Source: Lachnospiraceae bacterium (GTDB lineage Bacteria > Bacillota > Clostridia > Lachnospirales > Lachnospiraceae). Taken from it: a DNA stretch of 64,000 nt. Each line of letters starts with the position of its first letter. Positions within the stretch are counted from its first letter, which is position 1. The notes beneath the pieces are model-generated. The model saw only the letters and a list, made by a program, of their open reading frames with translations, did no database searches and was not told the DNA's origin. This document shows, in pieces, positions 34,388 through 43,171 of the stretch. Position numbers and translations under genes: made by a program. The DNA lies in assembly GCA_017432565.1 (NCBI GenBank), contig JAFRIW010000056.1:186001-250000 (forward strand), in the 5' to 3' direction.

Positions 34388-36064
34388 ATGGCATTTACTC
34401 CGAACAGAAATATGGTGAAGTGCCCGGAGAACTGCAATCACCGGGCACTCTATAAGGGCGTCGGCCTGTCTGATCAGGATCTGGAACGCCCGATGATCGG
34501 CATCGCCAATTCCTGGAATGAAATCGTTCCGGGACACTACAATCTGCGGCAGGTCAGCGAGTATGTCAGGCGCGGTATTTACCGGGCCGGCGGGACAGCC
34601 GTCGAATTCGGAACCATCGCTGCCTGCGACGGAATCGCACAGGGCGACGGCATGTTTGCAATTCTGCCGACGCGTGACCTGATTGCCTCGAGTATCGAGA
34701 TGATGGTGATGGCACACAGTCTGGACGCAATTGTCCTGCTCGGATCCTGTGACAAAATCATTCCGGGCATGCTGATGGCGGCAGCCCGGCTCGATATCCC
34801 GGCCATTCTGGTTCCGGGCGGTCCGATGATGGGCGGTGACGTCCTGGACGGCAGATGCTCCGACTCGACTTCCATGTCCGAGGCAGTCGGCCTGCTGAAA
34901 AAAGGCAAAATAACGGAGAGCGAACTTTACCGCATGGAGGAGGCCTGTGTGCCCACCTGCGGCAGCTGCTCATTCTTCGGATCGGCCAATACCATGTGTG
35001 CACTCAGTGAGGTCATGGGCCTGACACCGTCGGGAGGAGCTTCTATTCCGGCATTCTACAACGACCGTCTGCGGATGGCGGAGTACGCCGGAGAGAGAAT
35101 CGTGAAGCTCGTGGAGGACGGTATCACCGCCCGCGATATTCTGAATGAAAAATCCATTGAAAATGCCGTGATTCTGACCAATGCGGCCGGCGGATCGACC
35201 AATACCATCATTCATCTGACCGCGCTGGCTTATGAGCTGGGACTGCGGCCGGAAATGGTGACGGAACTCTTCGAAAAGCACGGCAGTGATGTGCCGCAGG
35301 TCATGAAAATCAATCCTTCCGCGATTGCCAATACCGATGATCTTTACAAGTCGGGCGGAATCCGGCAGGTCATCCGGGAACTGATGCCGATTCTGAACAG
35401 TGATTGTATGACCGTGGACGGCATGACCCTGGCCGAAATTGCCGCGGCGGGAGAGGATGCGCCGCATATCGACCGGAATGTCATCAGGCCTCTTTCGGAT
35501 CCGTTTTCCGTTGGCAACGGCCTCGCCGTTCTGCGCGGGAATCTGGCACCGGAGGGCTGTATCACCAAACCCGCCGCGATTCTGCCGGAAATGCGCGATT
35601 TTACCGGGAAAGCCAAAGTGTTTGACTCCGAAGAGGATGCGATCCGCGCAATTCTCGGCGACGAAATCAAAGAGGGTGATGTGCTGGTGATCCGCTACGA
35701 AGGACCGAAAGGCGGTCCGGGCATGCGGGAAATGTGCAATGCCATGAAGTATCTGCACGGCCTTGGACTGGGGGCCTCGACGGCCATTGTCACGGACGGA
35801 AGATTCTCCGGAACCAACAACGGCTGTTTCGTGGGGCATATTTCGCCGGAAGCGGCGGAGGGCGGACCGATTGCCGCCGTCCGGGACGGTGATGTGATCC
35901 GGATCAATATACCCGGCAGAGAGATCACGGTCTTTGTGGAGGAGGAAATCCTGAAGGAACGCATGAAAGAAGTGAAGACGCCTCCGCCGCGCTTTACCTC
36001 CGGATACCTGAAATTCTACGGGGAGCACGCGACAGGCGCCGCCCGCGGAGCGGTCCTGATGTGA
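34388..36064 (+). CDS. IlvD/Edd-family dehydratase, probably for a sugar acid
   Basis: A 558-residue iron-sulfur dehydratase of the IlvD/Edd family, which turns 2,3-dihydroxy acids into 2-keto-3-deoxy acids. Cluster cysteines lie in GSCDKIIPGML and VPTCGSC. The third cysteine of stable [2Fe-2S] sugar-acid dehydratases is absent (VPGH at that place), so an oxygen-sensitive [4Fe-4S] form is likely. The C-terminal GRFSGTNNGCFVGHISPEAAEGG differs from the usual branched-chain wording GRFSGG. With no other ilv gene near and with sugar importers, an RraA-like aldolase and PFOR around it, aldonate dehydration is favoured over valine/isoleucine synthesis, but dihydroxy-acid dehydratase is not excluded. 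GGAGG precedes the ATG. Confidence 0.85.
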   Translation: MAFTPNRNMVKCPENCNHRALYKGVGLSDQDLERPMIGIANSWNEIVPGHYNLRQVSEYVRRGIYRAGGTAVEFGTIAACDGIAQGDGMFAILPTRDLIASSIEMMVMAHSLDAIVLLGSCDKIIPGMLMAAARLDIPAILVPGGPMMGGDVLDGRCSDSTSMSEAVGLLKKGKITESELYRMEEACVPTCGSCSFFGSANTMCALSEVMGLTPSGGASIPAFYNDRLRMAEYAGERIVKLVEDGITARDILNEKSIENAVILTNAAGGSTNTIIHLTALAYELGLRPEMVTELFEKHGSDVPQVMKINPSAIANTDDLYKSGGIRQVIRELMPILNSDCMTVDGMTLAEIAAAGEDAPHIDRNVIRPLSDPFSVGNGLAVLRGNLAPEGCITKPAAILPEMRDFTGKAKVFDSEEDAIRAILGDEIKEGDVLVIRYEGPKGGPGMREMCNAMKYLHGLGLGASTAIVTDGRFSGTNNGCFVGHISPEAAEGGPIAAVRDGDVIRINIPGREITVFVEEEILKERMKEVKTPPPRFTSGYLKFYGEHATGAARGAVLM

Positions 36065-36098
36065 CTGCGGGCGTATATATCAAAAGAAGGAGCAGAGC

Positions 36099-39000
36099 AT
36101 GGGAAAAACGTTAATTGTGGACGGAAATGAGGCCGCCGCTTATATATCCTACGCCTTTACCGAGGTGGCCGGAATTTTTCCGATTACGCCGTCGTCTCCG
36201 ATGGCGGAGCATATAGACAGCTGGGCGACACAGGGCCGGAAGAATCTGTTCGGCCAGGAAGTCCGGGTAGTGCAGATGCAGTCCGAGGGCGGTGCTGCAG
36301 GTACCGTGCACGGATCTCTGCAGGCCGGCGCCCTGACGACGACCTACACGGCCTCACAGGGACTGCTTCTGATGATGCCGAATATGTTCAAGATCGCCGG
36401 CGAGATGCTGCCGGGCGTTTTTCATGTTTCCGCCCGGACCGTCTCCGCGCACGCGCTCTCGATTTTCGGTGACCACTCCGATGTCATGAGCGTGCGGAGC
36501 ACCGGCTTTGCAATGCTGGCGTCCTCATCCGTACAGGAGGTCATGGACCTGGGGGCTGCGGCCCACCTGTCCGCGATCCACTGCAGGATCCCGTTCCTGC
36601 ATTTCTTTGACGGTTTCAGGACGTCTCATGAAATTCAGAAGATCGAAGCGCCGGACTACGAGGAGCTGGAGCCGCTGATGGACCGGGAGGCGATCGCCGC
36701 TTTCCGGAAGAACTCCCTGAATCCGGAGCATCCCGCGACCCGCGGCACGACGGTCAATCCGGATATTTTCTTCCAGTGCAAGGAAGCGTCCAACCTGAAC
36801 GTACAGGCCGTACCGGGCGCTGTTGAGTCCATACTCGACGAATTGTACCGGGTGATCGGAAGACGCTATCATCTGTTTGATTATTACGGCTGTCCGGACG
36901 CCGAGCAGGTCGTGATCCTCATGGGATCCGCAGCCGATACGGCGCGGCTGACCGTTGATGCGCTGAATGCGGCCGGAAAGAAGACCGGACTCATTAACGT
37001 CCACCTGTACCGCCCGTTCTCCGCGGAGCATTTTCTTTCGGCACTGCCGGCGACCGTGCAGCGCATCGCCGTTCTGGACCGCGTCAAGGAAGCCGGCGCA
37101 GCCGGTGAGCCGCTCTATGCGGATGTCTGCACGGTTATCCAGGAGAGCGGACGCAGCATCCGGGTTGTCGGAGGCCGGTATGGACTGAGTTCCAAGGACA
37201 CGACGCCGGAACAGATCGAGGCCGTATTCACCAATCTGGAGCAGGAGACACCGAAGAACCACTTCACGGTCGGCATCGAAGACGATGTCACCTTCACATC
37301 CCTGCCGGTCAGTGAGCAGAAGATCCCTGCCGGGGATGACGGCTTCGGCGGCATTTTCTGGGGCGTCGGTTCCGACGGAACGGTCGGCGCCAACAAGAAC
37401 TCGGTCAAAATCATCGGCGACGCGACAGACCTGCACTGCCAGGCATATTTTGTCTACGATTCCAAGAAATCCGGCGGCCTCACGCAGTCGCATCTTCGTT
37501 TTTCGAAAGAAGAGATCCATGCGCCGTATCTTGTGTCGGAGGCAGATTTTGTCGCGTGCCACGTGACGTCCTATCTGACAAAATATGACATTCTGGCCAA
37601 TATCCGCGACGGGGGCACCTTCCTTCTGAACTGTCCGTGGACTGCGGAGGAGATGGAAGAGAAGCTTCCGAATTCCGTCAAGCGGGCTCTGGCCCTGCGC
37701 CATGTAAAGTTCTATGCCATCGACGCCAGTGCGCTGGCGCTTCAGGCAGGACTGCGCGGCCGGACCAACACGATTCTGCAGGCGGCGTTCTTTAAGCTTT
37801 CCGACGTCATCCCGATGGAGCTGGCCGAAGAAAAGATGAAGGAAGCGATCTACAAGACCTACTTCCTCTCCAAGGGGCAGGAGGTTGTGGACAGGAACCA
37901 GGCGGCGATTGCCTACGGAATTTCCGGACTGAAGGAGATTCCCGTGAAGGAGAGCTGGGCACAGCTGGAGCCGGAGTGCATCGTTTCCGACGCGCCTGAT
38001 TTCATCCGTGAGGTGGTGGAGCCGATGAACCGCCAGGAGGGAGATCGCCTGCCGGTCTCCGTCTTCCGCAAATATCATCTGGAGGACGGCACCTGGCCTG
38101 CGGGCACCACACAGTTTGAGAAGCGCGGCATGGCGCCGGCGGTCCCTGCGTGGGATCCGGCAAAATGTGTCGGCTGCAATCTGTGCTCCTTCGTCTGTCC
38201 GCACGCGGCAATCAGGCCGGTTCTGGTGACAGAAGAAGAACGCGCGGCGGCGCCGGAAGGCTTCGAGGTCAAGCGTCCCGCCGGAGCAGCGGCAGAGAAA
38301 TATATGGTCCGTCTGCAGGTTTCACCGTACGACTGCACCGGCTGCGAAAGCTGTGTCAATGTCTGTCCTGCTCCCGAAAAAGCGCTCGCGATGAAGCCGT
38401 TTGAAGAAATGACGGCGCAGAAGCCGCTCTGGGACTTTGCGGTGAACGAGGTGGAACTCAAGAAGGACGCCTTCAGCAGCAAGACCGTGCGCGACAGTCA
38501 GTACGCGAAGCCATATTTTGAATTCTCCGGCGCCTGTGCGGGCTGCGGAGAGACCCCTTATATCAAGCTCGTCACACAGCTGTTCGGTGACAGAATGTAT
38601 ATTGCGAACGCCTCCGGCTGTTCATCCGCGTACGGCGGCTCGACGCCTTCGACTCCGTACACGACCGACAGACGGGGATTCGGACCGGCCTGGGCCATGT
38701 CACTGTTTGAGGACAACGCGGAATATGCCTACGGCTTCCTGCTCGGGCAGGACGCAGTCCGGGAAGAACTGAAGAAGAACATCCTCGGTCTGAAGGAACA
38801 GGGCACGGCCGAAGCAGCCTGCGAGGCCTGGCTCGGGAGCATGGATGATCCGGAACGCTCGGAACAGGTCAGCGCGGAGCTTCTTGCGGCGCTCGAAGGG
38901 ACGGAGGATGAGAAGGCAGCCTTTGTCCGGCAGAACAGAGAATTCCTCACGAAGAAGAGCATCTGGGCCTTCGGCGGAGACGGCTGGGCTTATGATATCG

Positions 39001-39617
39001 ACTTCGGCGGACTGGATCACGTTCTGGCGTCCGGCCGGAATATCAACCTGCTGGTACTGGATACGGAAGTCTATTCCAACACGGGCGGCCAGTCCTCCAA
39101 GGCGACCGGTGCCGGGGCAGTGGCAAAATTTGCCGCAGGCGGAAAGCGCACCAAGAAGAAGGATCTGGGCATGATGGCCATGAGCTACGGCTATGTCTAT
39201 GTCGCCCAGGTCGCGATGGGTGCGAATCCGCAGCAGACGCTGAGGGCGATCCGGGAGGCGGAAGCCTATGACGGACCTTCGATCGTGATCTGCTACTGTC
39301 CGTGTATCGAGCATCATATGAAACGGCCGATGGGACTTTCCCAGGACGAGGAAAAACGGGCCGTGAAGGCCGGCTATTGGCATCTGTACCGCTATGATCC
39401 CCAGCGGAAGGCGGAAGGAAAGAATCCGTTCCAGCTGGACAGCGGCGAGCCGGACATGAGCTTCCGGGAATTCCTGATGGGAGAAAACAGGTACGCTTCG
39501 CTGGTCCACGTATCGAAAGATGCGGCCGAAGAGCTCCTCGAGAAGGCGGAGCGGGATGCAGGCGATCGTCTCACGGCATACAGGGAGATGGCTGATAATG
39601 GAGAGAACGATACATAA
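36099..39617 (+). CDS. nifJ: Pyruvate:ferredoxin (flavodoxin) oxidoreductase
   Basis: A 1172-residue single-chain PFOR converting pyruvate and CoA to acetyl-CoA, CO2 and reduced ferredoxin. Domains in order: pyrimidine-binding domain with GIFPITPSSPMAEH at 25-38, domain II, the gamma domain (about 420-620), a two-cluster ferredoxin domain with CVGCNLCSFVCP near residue 690 and CTGCESCVNVCP near 748, and the TPP domain with CAGCGETP near 812 and GDGWAYDIDFGG near 965. Length is normal. AGAAGGAGC precedes the ATG. A central enzyme placed inside a glycoside operon suggests that the pathway ends in pyruvate and that its amount is adjusted with the substrate. It overlaps the next gene by 20 bases. 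Confidence 0.96.
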   Translation: MGKTLIVDGNEAAAYISYAFTEVAGIFPITPSSPMAEHIDSWATQGRKNLFGQEVRVVQMQSEGGAAGTVHGSLQAGALTTTYTASQGLLLMMPNMFKIAGEMLPGVFHVSARTVSAHALSIFGDHSDVMSVRSTGFAMLASSSVQEVMDLGAAAHLSAIHCRIPFLHFFDGFRTSHEIQKIEAPDYEELEPLMDREAIAAFRKNSLNPEHPATRGTTVNPDIFFQCKEASNLNVQAVPGAVESILDELYRVIGRRYHLFDYYGCPDAEQVVILMGSAADTARLTVDALNAAGKKTGLINVHLYRPFSAEHFLSALPATVQRIAVLDRVKEAGAAGEPLYADVCTVIQESGRSIRVVGGRYGLSSKDTTPEQIEAVFTNLEQETPKNHFTVGIEDDVTFTSLPVSEQKIPAGDDGFGGIFWGVGSDGTVGANKNSVKIIGDATDLHCQAYFVYDSKKSGGLTQSHLRFSKEEIHAPYLVSEADFVACHVTSYLTKYDILANIRDGGTFLLNCPWTAEEMEEKLPNSVKRALALRHVKFYAIDASALALQAGLRGRTNTILQAAFFKLSDVIPMELAEEKMKEAIYKTYFLSKGQEVVDRNQAAIAYGISGLKEIPVKESWAQLEPECIVSDAPDFIREVVEPMNRQEGDRLPVSVFRKYHLEDGTWPAGTTQFEKRGMAPAVPAWDPAKCVGCNLCSFVCPHAAIRPVLVTEEERAAAPEGFEVKRPAGAAAEKYMVRLQVSPYDCTGCESCVNVCPAPEKALAMKPFEEMTAQKPLWDFAVNEVELKKDAFSSKTVRDSQYAKPYFEFSGACAGCGETPYIKLVTQLFGDRMYIANASGCSSAYGGSTPSTPYTTDRRGFGPAWAMSLFEDNAEYAYGFLLGQDAVREELKKNILGLKEQGTAEAACEAWLGSMDDPERSEQVSAELLAALEGTEDEKAAFVRQNREFLTKKSIWAFGGDGWAYDIDFGGLDHVLASGRNINLLVLDTEVYSNTGGQSSKATGAGAVAKFAAGGKRTKKKDLGMMAMSYGYVYVAQVAMGANPQQTLRAIREAEAYDGPSIVICYCPCIEHHMKRPMGLSQDEEKRAVKAGYWHLYRYDPQRKAEGKNPFQLDSGEPDMSFREFLMGENRYASLVHVSKDAAEELLEKAERDAGDRLTAYREMADNGENDT

Positions 39618-40593
39618 AGTTGTTTCAACGCTGGCCTATGACGGCTGGCATCTGGAGAAGCTCCGCGGGATTTTTGCTCCCGCGGAGCTGGTCTGTCTGA
39701 AGACAGGAGATACACAGGAACTGCAGAAGGAGCTGCCCGACGCGGATGTCGTCGTCTGGGGCGGGGACTTTCCGGAGGAATATCTGGAGACCGCAAAGAA
39801 CCTGAAGTGGATCCACTGTGAGCACTCGGGCATCAACCGGTCTGCCCGTCCGGAAATCTTCCGGCGCGGTATTATTCTGACCGGCGGCGCGGGGCGCTCG
39901 GGCCCGGTCCTGGCGGAGCATACCTTCTTCCTGATCCTTTCGCTGATCTACCGCGCAAACCTGCTGCATGCAAATAAAGAGAAACACGTCTGGGACGGCG
40001 GGATGTATGTGGATGCGCGGGGACTTTACGGGAAGACCATCGCTATTGTCGGCGCGGGCCACACCGGGTGCGACACGGCCCGTCTGGCGCTGGCCTGCGG
40101 AATGCGGGTGCTTGCCTATCAGCGCACATCCGAGGTCCCGCCTGTCTGTGCAGATGCGGATGAGACATTCTATGCAGACCGGGAGGGAGACCTTTACCGC
40201 CTGCTCGGCGAGAGCGATATTGTTGTACTGTCGGTCCGCCTGTCCGATGCAACCTATCATCTGATCGACGCCGCAGCCATCGGGCAGATGAAGAAGAGCG
40301 CACTGCTGATCAATATCTGCCGGGGCGCCGTCATCGATGAGGCAGCCCTTATCAAGGCACTGGAAAACCGGGAGATTGCCGGTTTTGCCTCGGATACTTT
40401 TGAGACAGAGCCGCTGCCGGCGGACAGTCCGCTCTGGGATATGGACCAGGTCGTCATCACGCCGCACTGCACACCGGAGATGCCGGATATCCGGGCGAGA
40501 TCGCTGGAGATCATCGAGGAGAATGCGGCCAGATTCAGACGGGGAGAGGACCTGATCAACCGCGTCTATCCAAGGGACGTCTACACCAGGTAA
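39598..40593 (+). CDS. D-isomer-specific 2-hydroxyacid dehydrogenase
   Basis: A 331-residue NAD(P)-dependent dehydrogenase. Nucleotide loop VGAGHTG (151-157) and the catalytic set Arg242 (INICRGAVID), Glu271 (FETEPLP) and His290 (VITPHC). Members reduce glyoxylate, hydroxypyruvate or other 2-keto acids, or oxidise D-2-hydroxyacids. The start is ATG 39598 inside the PFOR 3' end; the longer frame from 39520 lies wholly in the PFOR reading frame region and has no site. Coupling to PFOR and position after the dehydratase fit disposal or supply of a 2-keto acid in the same route. The exact substrate is unknown. Confidence 0.9.
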   Translation: MERTIHKVVSTLAYDGWHLEKLRGIFAPAELVCLKTGDTQELQKELPDADVVVWGGDFPEEYLETAKNLKWIHCEHSGINRSARPEIFRRGIILTGGAGRSGPVLAEHTFFLILSLIYRANLLHANKEKHVWDGGMYVDARGLYGKTIAIVGAGHTGCDTARLALACGMRVLAYQRTSEVPPVCADADETFYADREGDLYRLLGESDIVVLSVRLSDATYHLIDAAAIGQMKKSALLINICRGAVIDEAALIKALENREIAGFASDTFETEPLPADSPLWDMDQVVITPHCTPEMPDIRARSLEIIEENAARFRRGEDLINRVYPRDVYTR

Positions 40594-40615
40594 GAAAAAG
40601 ACAGAGGGGAGCAGG

Positions 40616-43141
40616 ATGGAGAGCGATCATATTCGTTTTGTGACACCTTCGGACTGGAAGGTGGAATGGTGCGACCGGGGACTTCCGCAGGGGGTTCTGC
40701 CGGCGGAGTCGGAGGATCCTGTCCCGGCTTCTGTCCCCGGGGCTGTGCAGTATGACCTGATTGCTGCCGGGCGCCTGAAAAATCCTTACGCCTGTACGCA
40801 GAATGCACTGGATGCGGCCTGGGTCGCAAAAAACGACTGGATCTGCCGCGCCGTGCTGGACCTGTCCGGATTCCCGCAGAAAGAACTGGTCACGACAGAG
40901 CCGGAGCTGTGCTTTGAGGGAGTGGATACCTTCTCGGAGATCTGGGTCAACGGCGTCCTGATCGGAAAGACAGAGAACGCGTACCGGGTTTATCGTTTTC
41001 CTGTTCCGGAGGGAGTGCTGATCCGCGGACGGAATGTGCTGTGTGTGCGCCTGTTCAATCATGATGGCGCCATTGCGGACAAGCGGGCAGCGGCGGAGCG
41101 GCTGCACCGCGACGGTCTGACCGAGGGGCTGCTGGGAAAAGCGTTGATCAGGAGATATCAGCGCAGCTTCTATGCGAGCTCCAGTCTTCTGAACCTCGGC
41201 ACAGGCGTGCTGGGAATCGGGATCAACCGGCCGGTATACCTGAAGCTTTACCGGGATGCGGCGATTGAAGAAATTGTCTTCAGGACGACCGATCTGACGG
41301 AAAACGGTGCCTGTGCGGAGCTCCTGGCCACTGTGAGAGGAAATGCGGAAGGCTGCAGGTTCAGCGCAGAGCTGCGGGACCGCAGCGGCCGCACCGTCTT
41401 CCGGAAAGCGTGGCCTGCACAGAGAGAGGAAGGCTGTGCGGTAATCGTGCCCAAAGCCCGGCTCTGGTGGCCGAACGGCTACGGCGAGCCCTACCTGTAT
41501 GAGCTGCGGGTGAAGCTGCTTGCCGGAGACGGAACGGTACTGGATGAGCGGAAGACGCAGGCCGGCTTCCGGACGGTGGAGCTGATCCGCCGCGGCGCGC
41601 GGGGTGAGAAGACCTTTTTCTTCAGAGTCAACGGCAAAGAGATTTTCGTCCGCGGCGAGAACTATGTCCCGATGGACTATATCAAGGTCTACGCGGATCC
41701 GGATAAATACAGGCGGCTTTTCATCCTCCTGAAGGATCAGGGCATCAACCTGCTCCGGATGTGGGGCGGCGGCGCGGTAGAGAGCGATGAGTTCTATCAG
41801 TTTCTCGACCGGAACGGGATCCTGCTCTGGCAGGACTTCTTCCTGCACAGCAACGTCTATCCGGACTATGATGAGGCGTTCTGCGACAATTTCCGGAAAG
41901 AGTGTGAAGGAATTCTGCGCCGGGTGCGGCAGCACACCTGCCTTGCGCTGATCTGCGGCGGAAACGAGCTGCTGGAAGGCTGGGATGAGTGGGGCTGGAA
42001 ACAGGAAATGGACCGGCCTTACGGCATCCGGCTGTCGGAGTCCATGCTGCCCGCACTCGCACAGCAGCTCTGCCCGGATATTCCCTATATCGTGAATTCG
42101 CCGCATGGCGGAAAATGGCCGCAGTCCCCGGTGGAGGGAGAGTGCCACAGCTGGGGAAATTATTACAACGCACTGAAGGATCCGCTGTTTGTGACAGAGA
42201 CCTGCTGGACCACCGAGAGCTATTCCAGACCGCAGACACTTCAGAAGGTGATGGATCTGCCGGTCGATGAGTATGCGGGAACCGGCTGGCCGGACCGGTG
42301 GAAGAAGACGACATCCCTCCCGCTGTATTTAAAGCTTCCTTTCAGCAGCTGGTTTGAATACGGAAGCCTGCGGGAATATCTGCACGCACTTGAAGTCGAA
42401 CAGGCCCGCGCCGATTATTCGGCTCTCGGAAGTTTCCGCTTCCACAGTCCGTCGAACCGCGGCATTATCTACTGGAGCATGAACAAGGGCGGGCCGCTTT
42501 TTCAGTTTGGCTGTGTCGATTACGATCTGCTGCCGCTGAAGAGCTATTACGTGGTCAAGCGACTCTTCAGGGATGTGGCAGTTCAGACATACAGAGATAT
42601 GAACACCTTCCGCACGGCTGTCTCCGTACACGGGAAGGGAAGCGGATCGGCTCTGATCCGGGCGGTGATCATGGATACCGACGGCCGCATCTATGAAGAA
42701 GCTTCGAAACGCATAAGAATTAACGCCGGACAGACCAGGCAGCTGGATCTGCTGAAAACGGATTATTCGGATATCACGGACAGGACTGCGCAGTTTGTCT
42801 GCTGCAGTGTCACTGTCGGGAAAAAGGTCGAGACGGAGGACGTGCTGCTGCTGTGCCCGATCTCGGAACTGCAGGTCAGGGAGCCTGATTTTGCCGTTTC
42901 CGCTCAGAAGATCGGAACACAACCCGGCAGATGGCAGCTGCATCTGACCGCTTCCGCCTTCGCGGCGATGCTGGAGATCGAGAGCCCCGGCCCGGTCGTG
43001 TGCAGCGACAATGCTTGCCTTGTGATGCCGGGACAGGAATATGTATTTGAAATCACGCAGATGGATGACCGTGACAGCCTGGATCTGGAAATCGGATCCC
43101 TGGGATGCCGGCGGCACAGATACCATTTTGAGGAACAGTAA
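40616..43141 (+). CDS. Glycoside hydrolase family 2, beta-mannosidase-like, cytoplasmic
   Basis: An 841-residue GH2 protein of the beta-mannosidase / exo-beta-glucosaminidase branch. N-terminal jelly-roll (about 10-215), Ig-like domain (215-325), TIM barrel (335-620) with LLRMWGGGAVESDEFY, and C-terminal beta domains. The acid/base pair is Asn450-Glu451 (CGGNELLEG) and the nucleophile Glu528 (FVTETCW), both in the expected places. The WDWGP motif usual in mannosidases is missing, so the sugar may differ. No signal peptide. AGGGGAGCAGG precedes the ATG. It lies 22 bases after the 2-hydroxyacid dehydrogenase gene and 30 before abfD, inside the metabolic operon rather than beside the importer. 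Confidence 0.87.
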   Translation: MESDHIRFVTPSDWKVEWCDRGLPQGVLPAESEDPVPASVPGAVQYDLIAAGRLKNPYACTQNALDAAWVAKNDWICRAVLDLSGFPQKELVTTEPELCFEGVDTFSEIWVNGVLIGKTENAYRVYRFPVPEGVLIRGRNVLCVRLFNHDGAIADKRAAAERLHRDGLTEGLLGKALIRRYQRSFYASSSLLNLGTGVLGIGINRPVYLKLYRDAAIEEIVFRTTDLTENGACAELLATVRGNAEGCRFSAELRDRSGRTVFRKAWPAQREEGCAVIVPKARLWWPNGYGEPYLYELRVKLLAGDGTVLDERKTQAGFRTVELIRRGARGEKTFFFRVNGKEIFVRGENYVPMDYIKVYADPDKYRRLFILLKDQGINLLRMWGGGAVESDEFYQFLDRNGILLWQDFFLHSNVYPDYDEAFCDNFRKECEGILRRVRQHTCLALICGGNELLEGWDEWGWKQEMDRPYGIRLSESMLPALAQQLCPDIPYIVNSPHGGKWPQSPVEGECHSWGNYYNALKDPLFVTETCWTTESYSRPQTLQKVMDLPVDEYAGTGWPDRWKKTTSLPLYLKLPFSSWFEYGSLREYLHALEVEQARADYSALGSFRFHSPSNRGIIYWSMNKGGPLFQFGCVDYDLLPLKSYYVVKRLFRDVAVQTYRDMNTFRTAVSVHGKGSGSALIRAVIMDTDGRIYEEASKRIRINAGQTRQLDLLKTDYSDITDRTAQFVCCSVTVGKKVETEDVLLLCPISELQVREPDFAVSAQKIGTQPGRWQLHLTASAFAAMLEIESPGPVVCSDNACLVMPGQEYVFEITQMDDRDSLDLEIGSLGCRRHRYHFEEQ

Positions 43142-43171
43142 AAAGGGATAAGGAAGTAAGGAGGAACAGAT

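Noticed and set aside
34388..36064. Firm assignment as the branched-chain dihydroxy-acid dehydratase IlvD
   Set aside because: No other ilv or leu gene is nearby, the C-terminal motif differs, and the context is sugar catabolic. The symbol was left out although the activity is not excluded.
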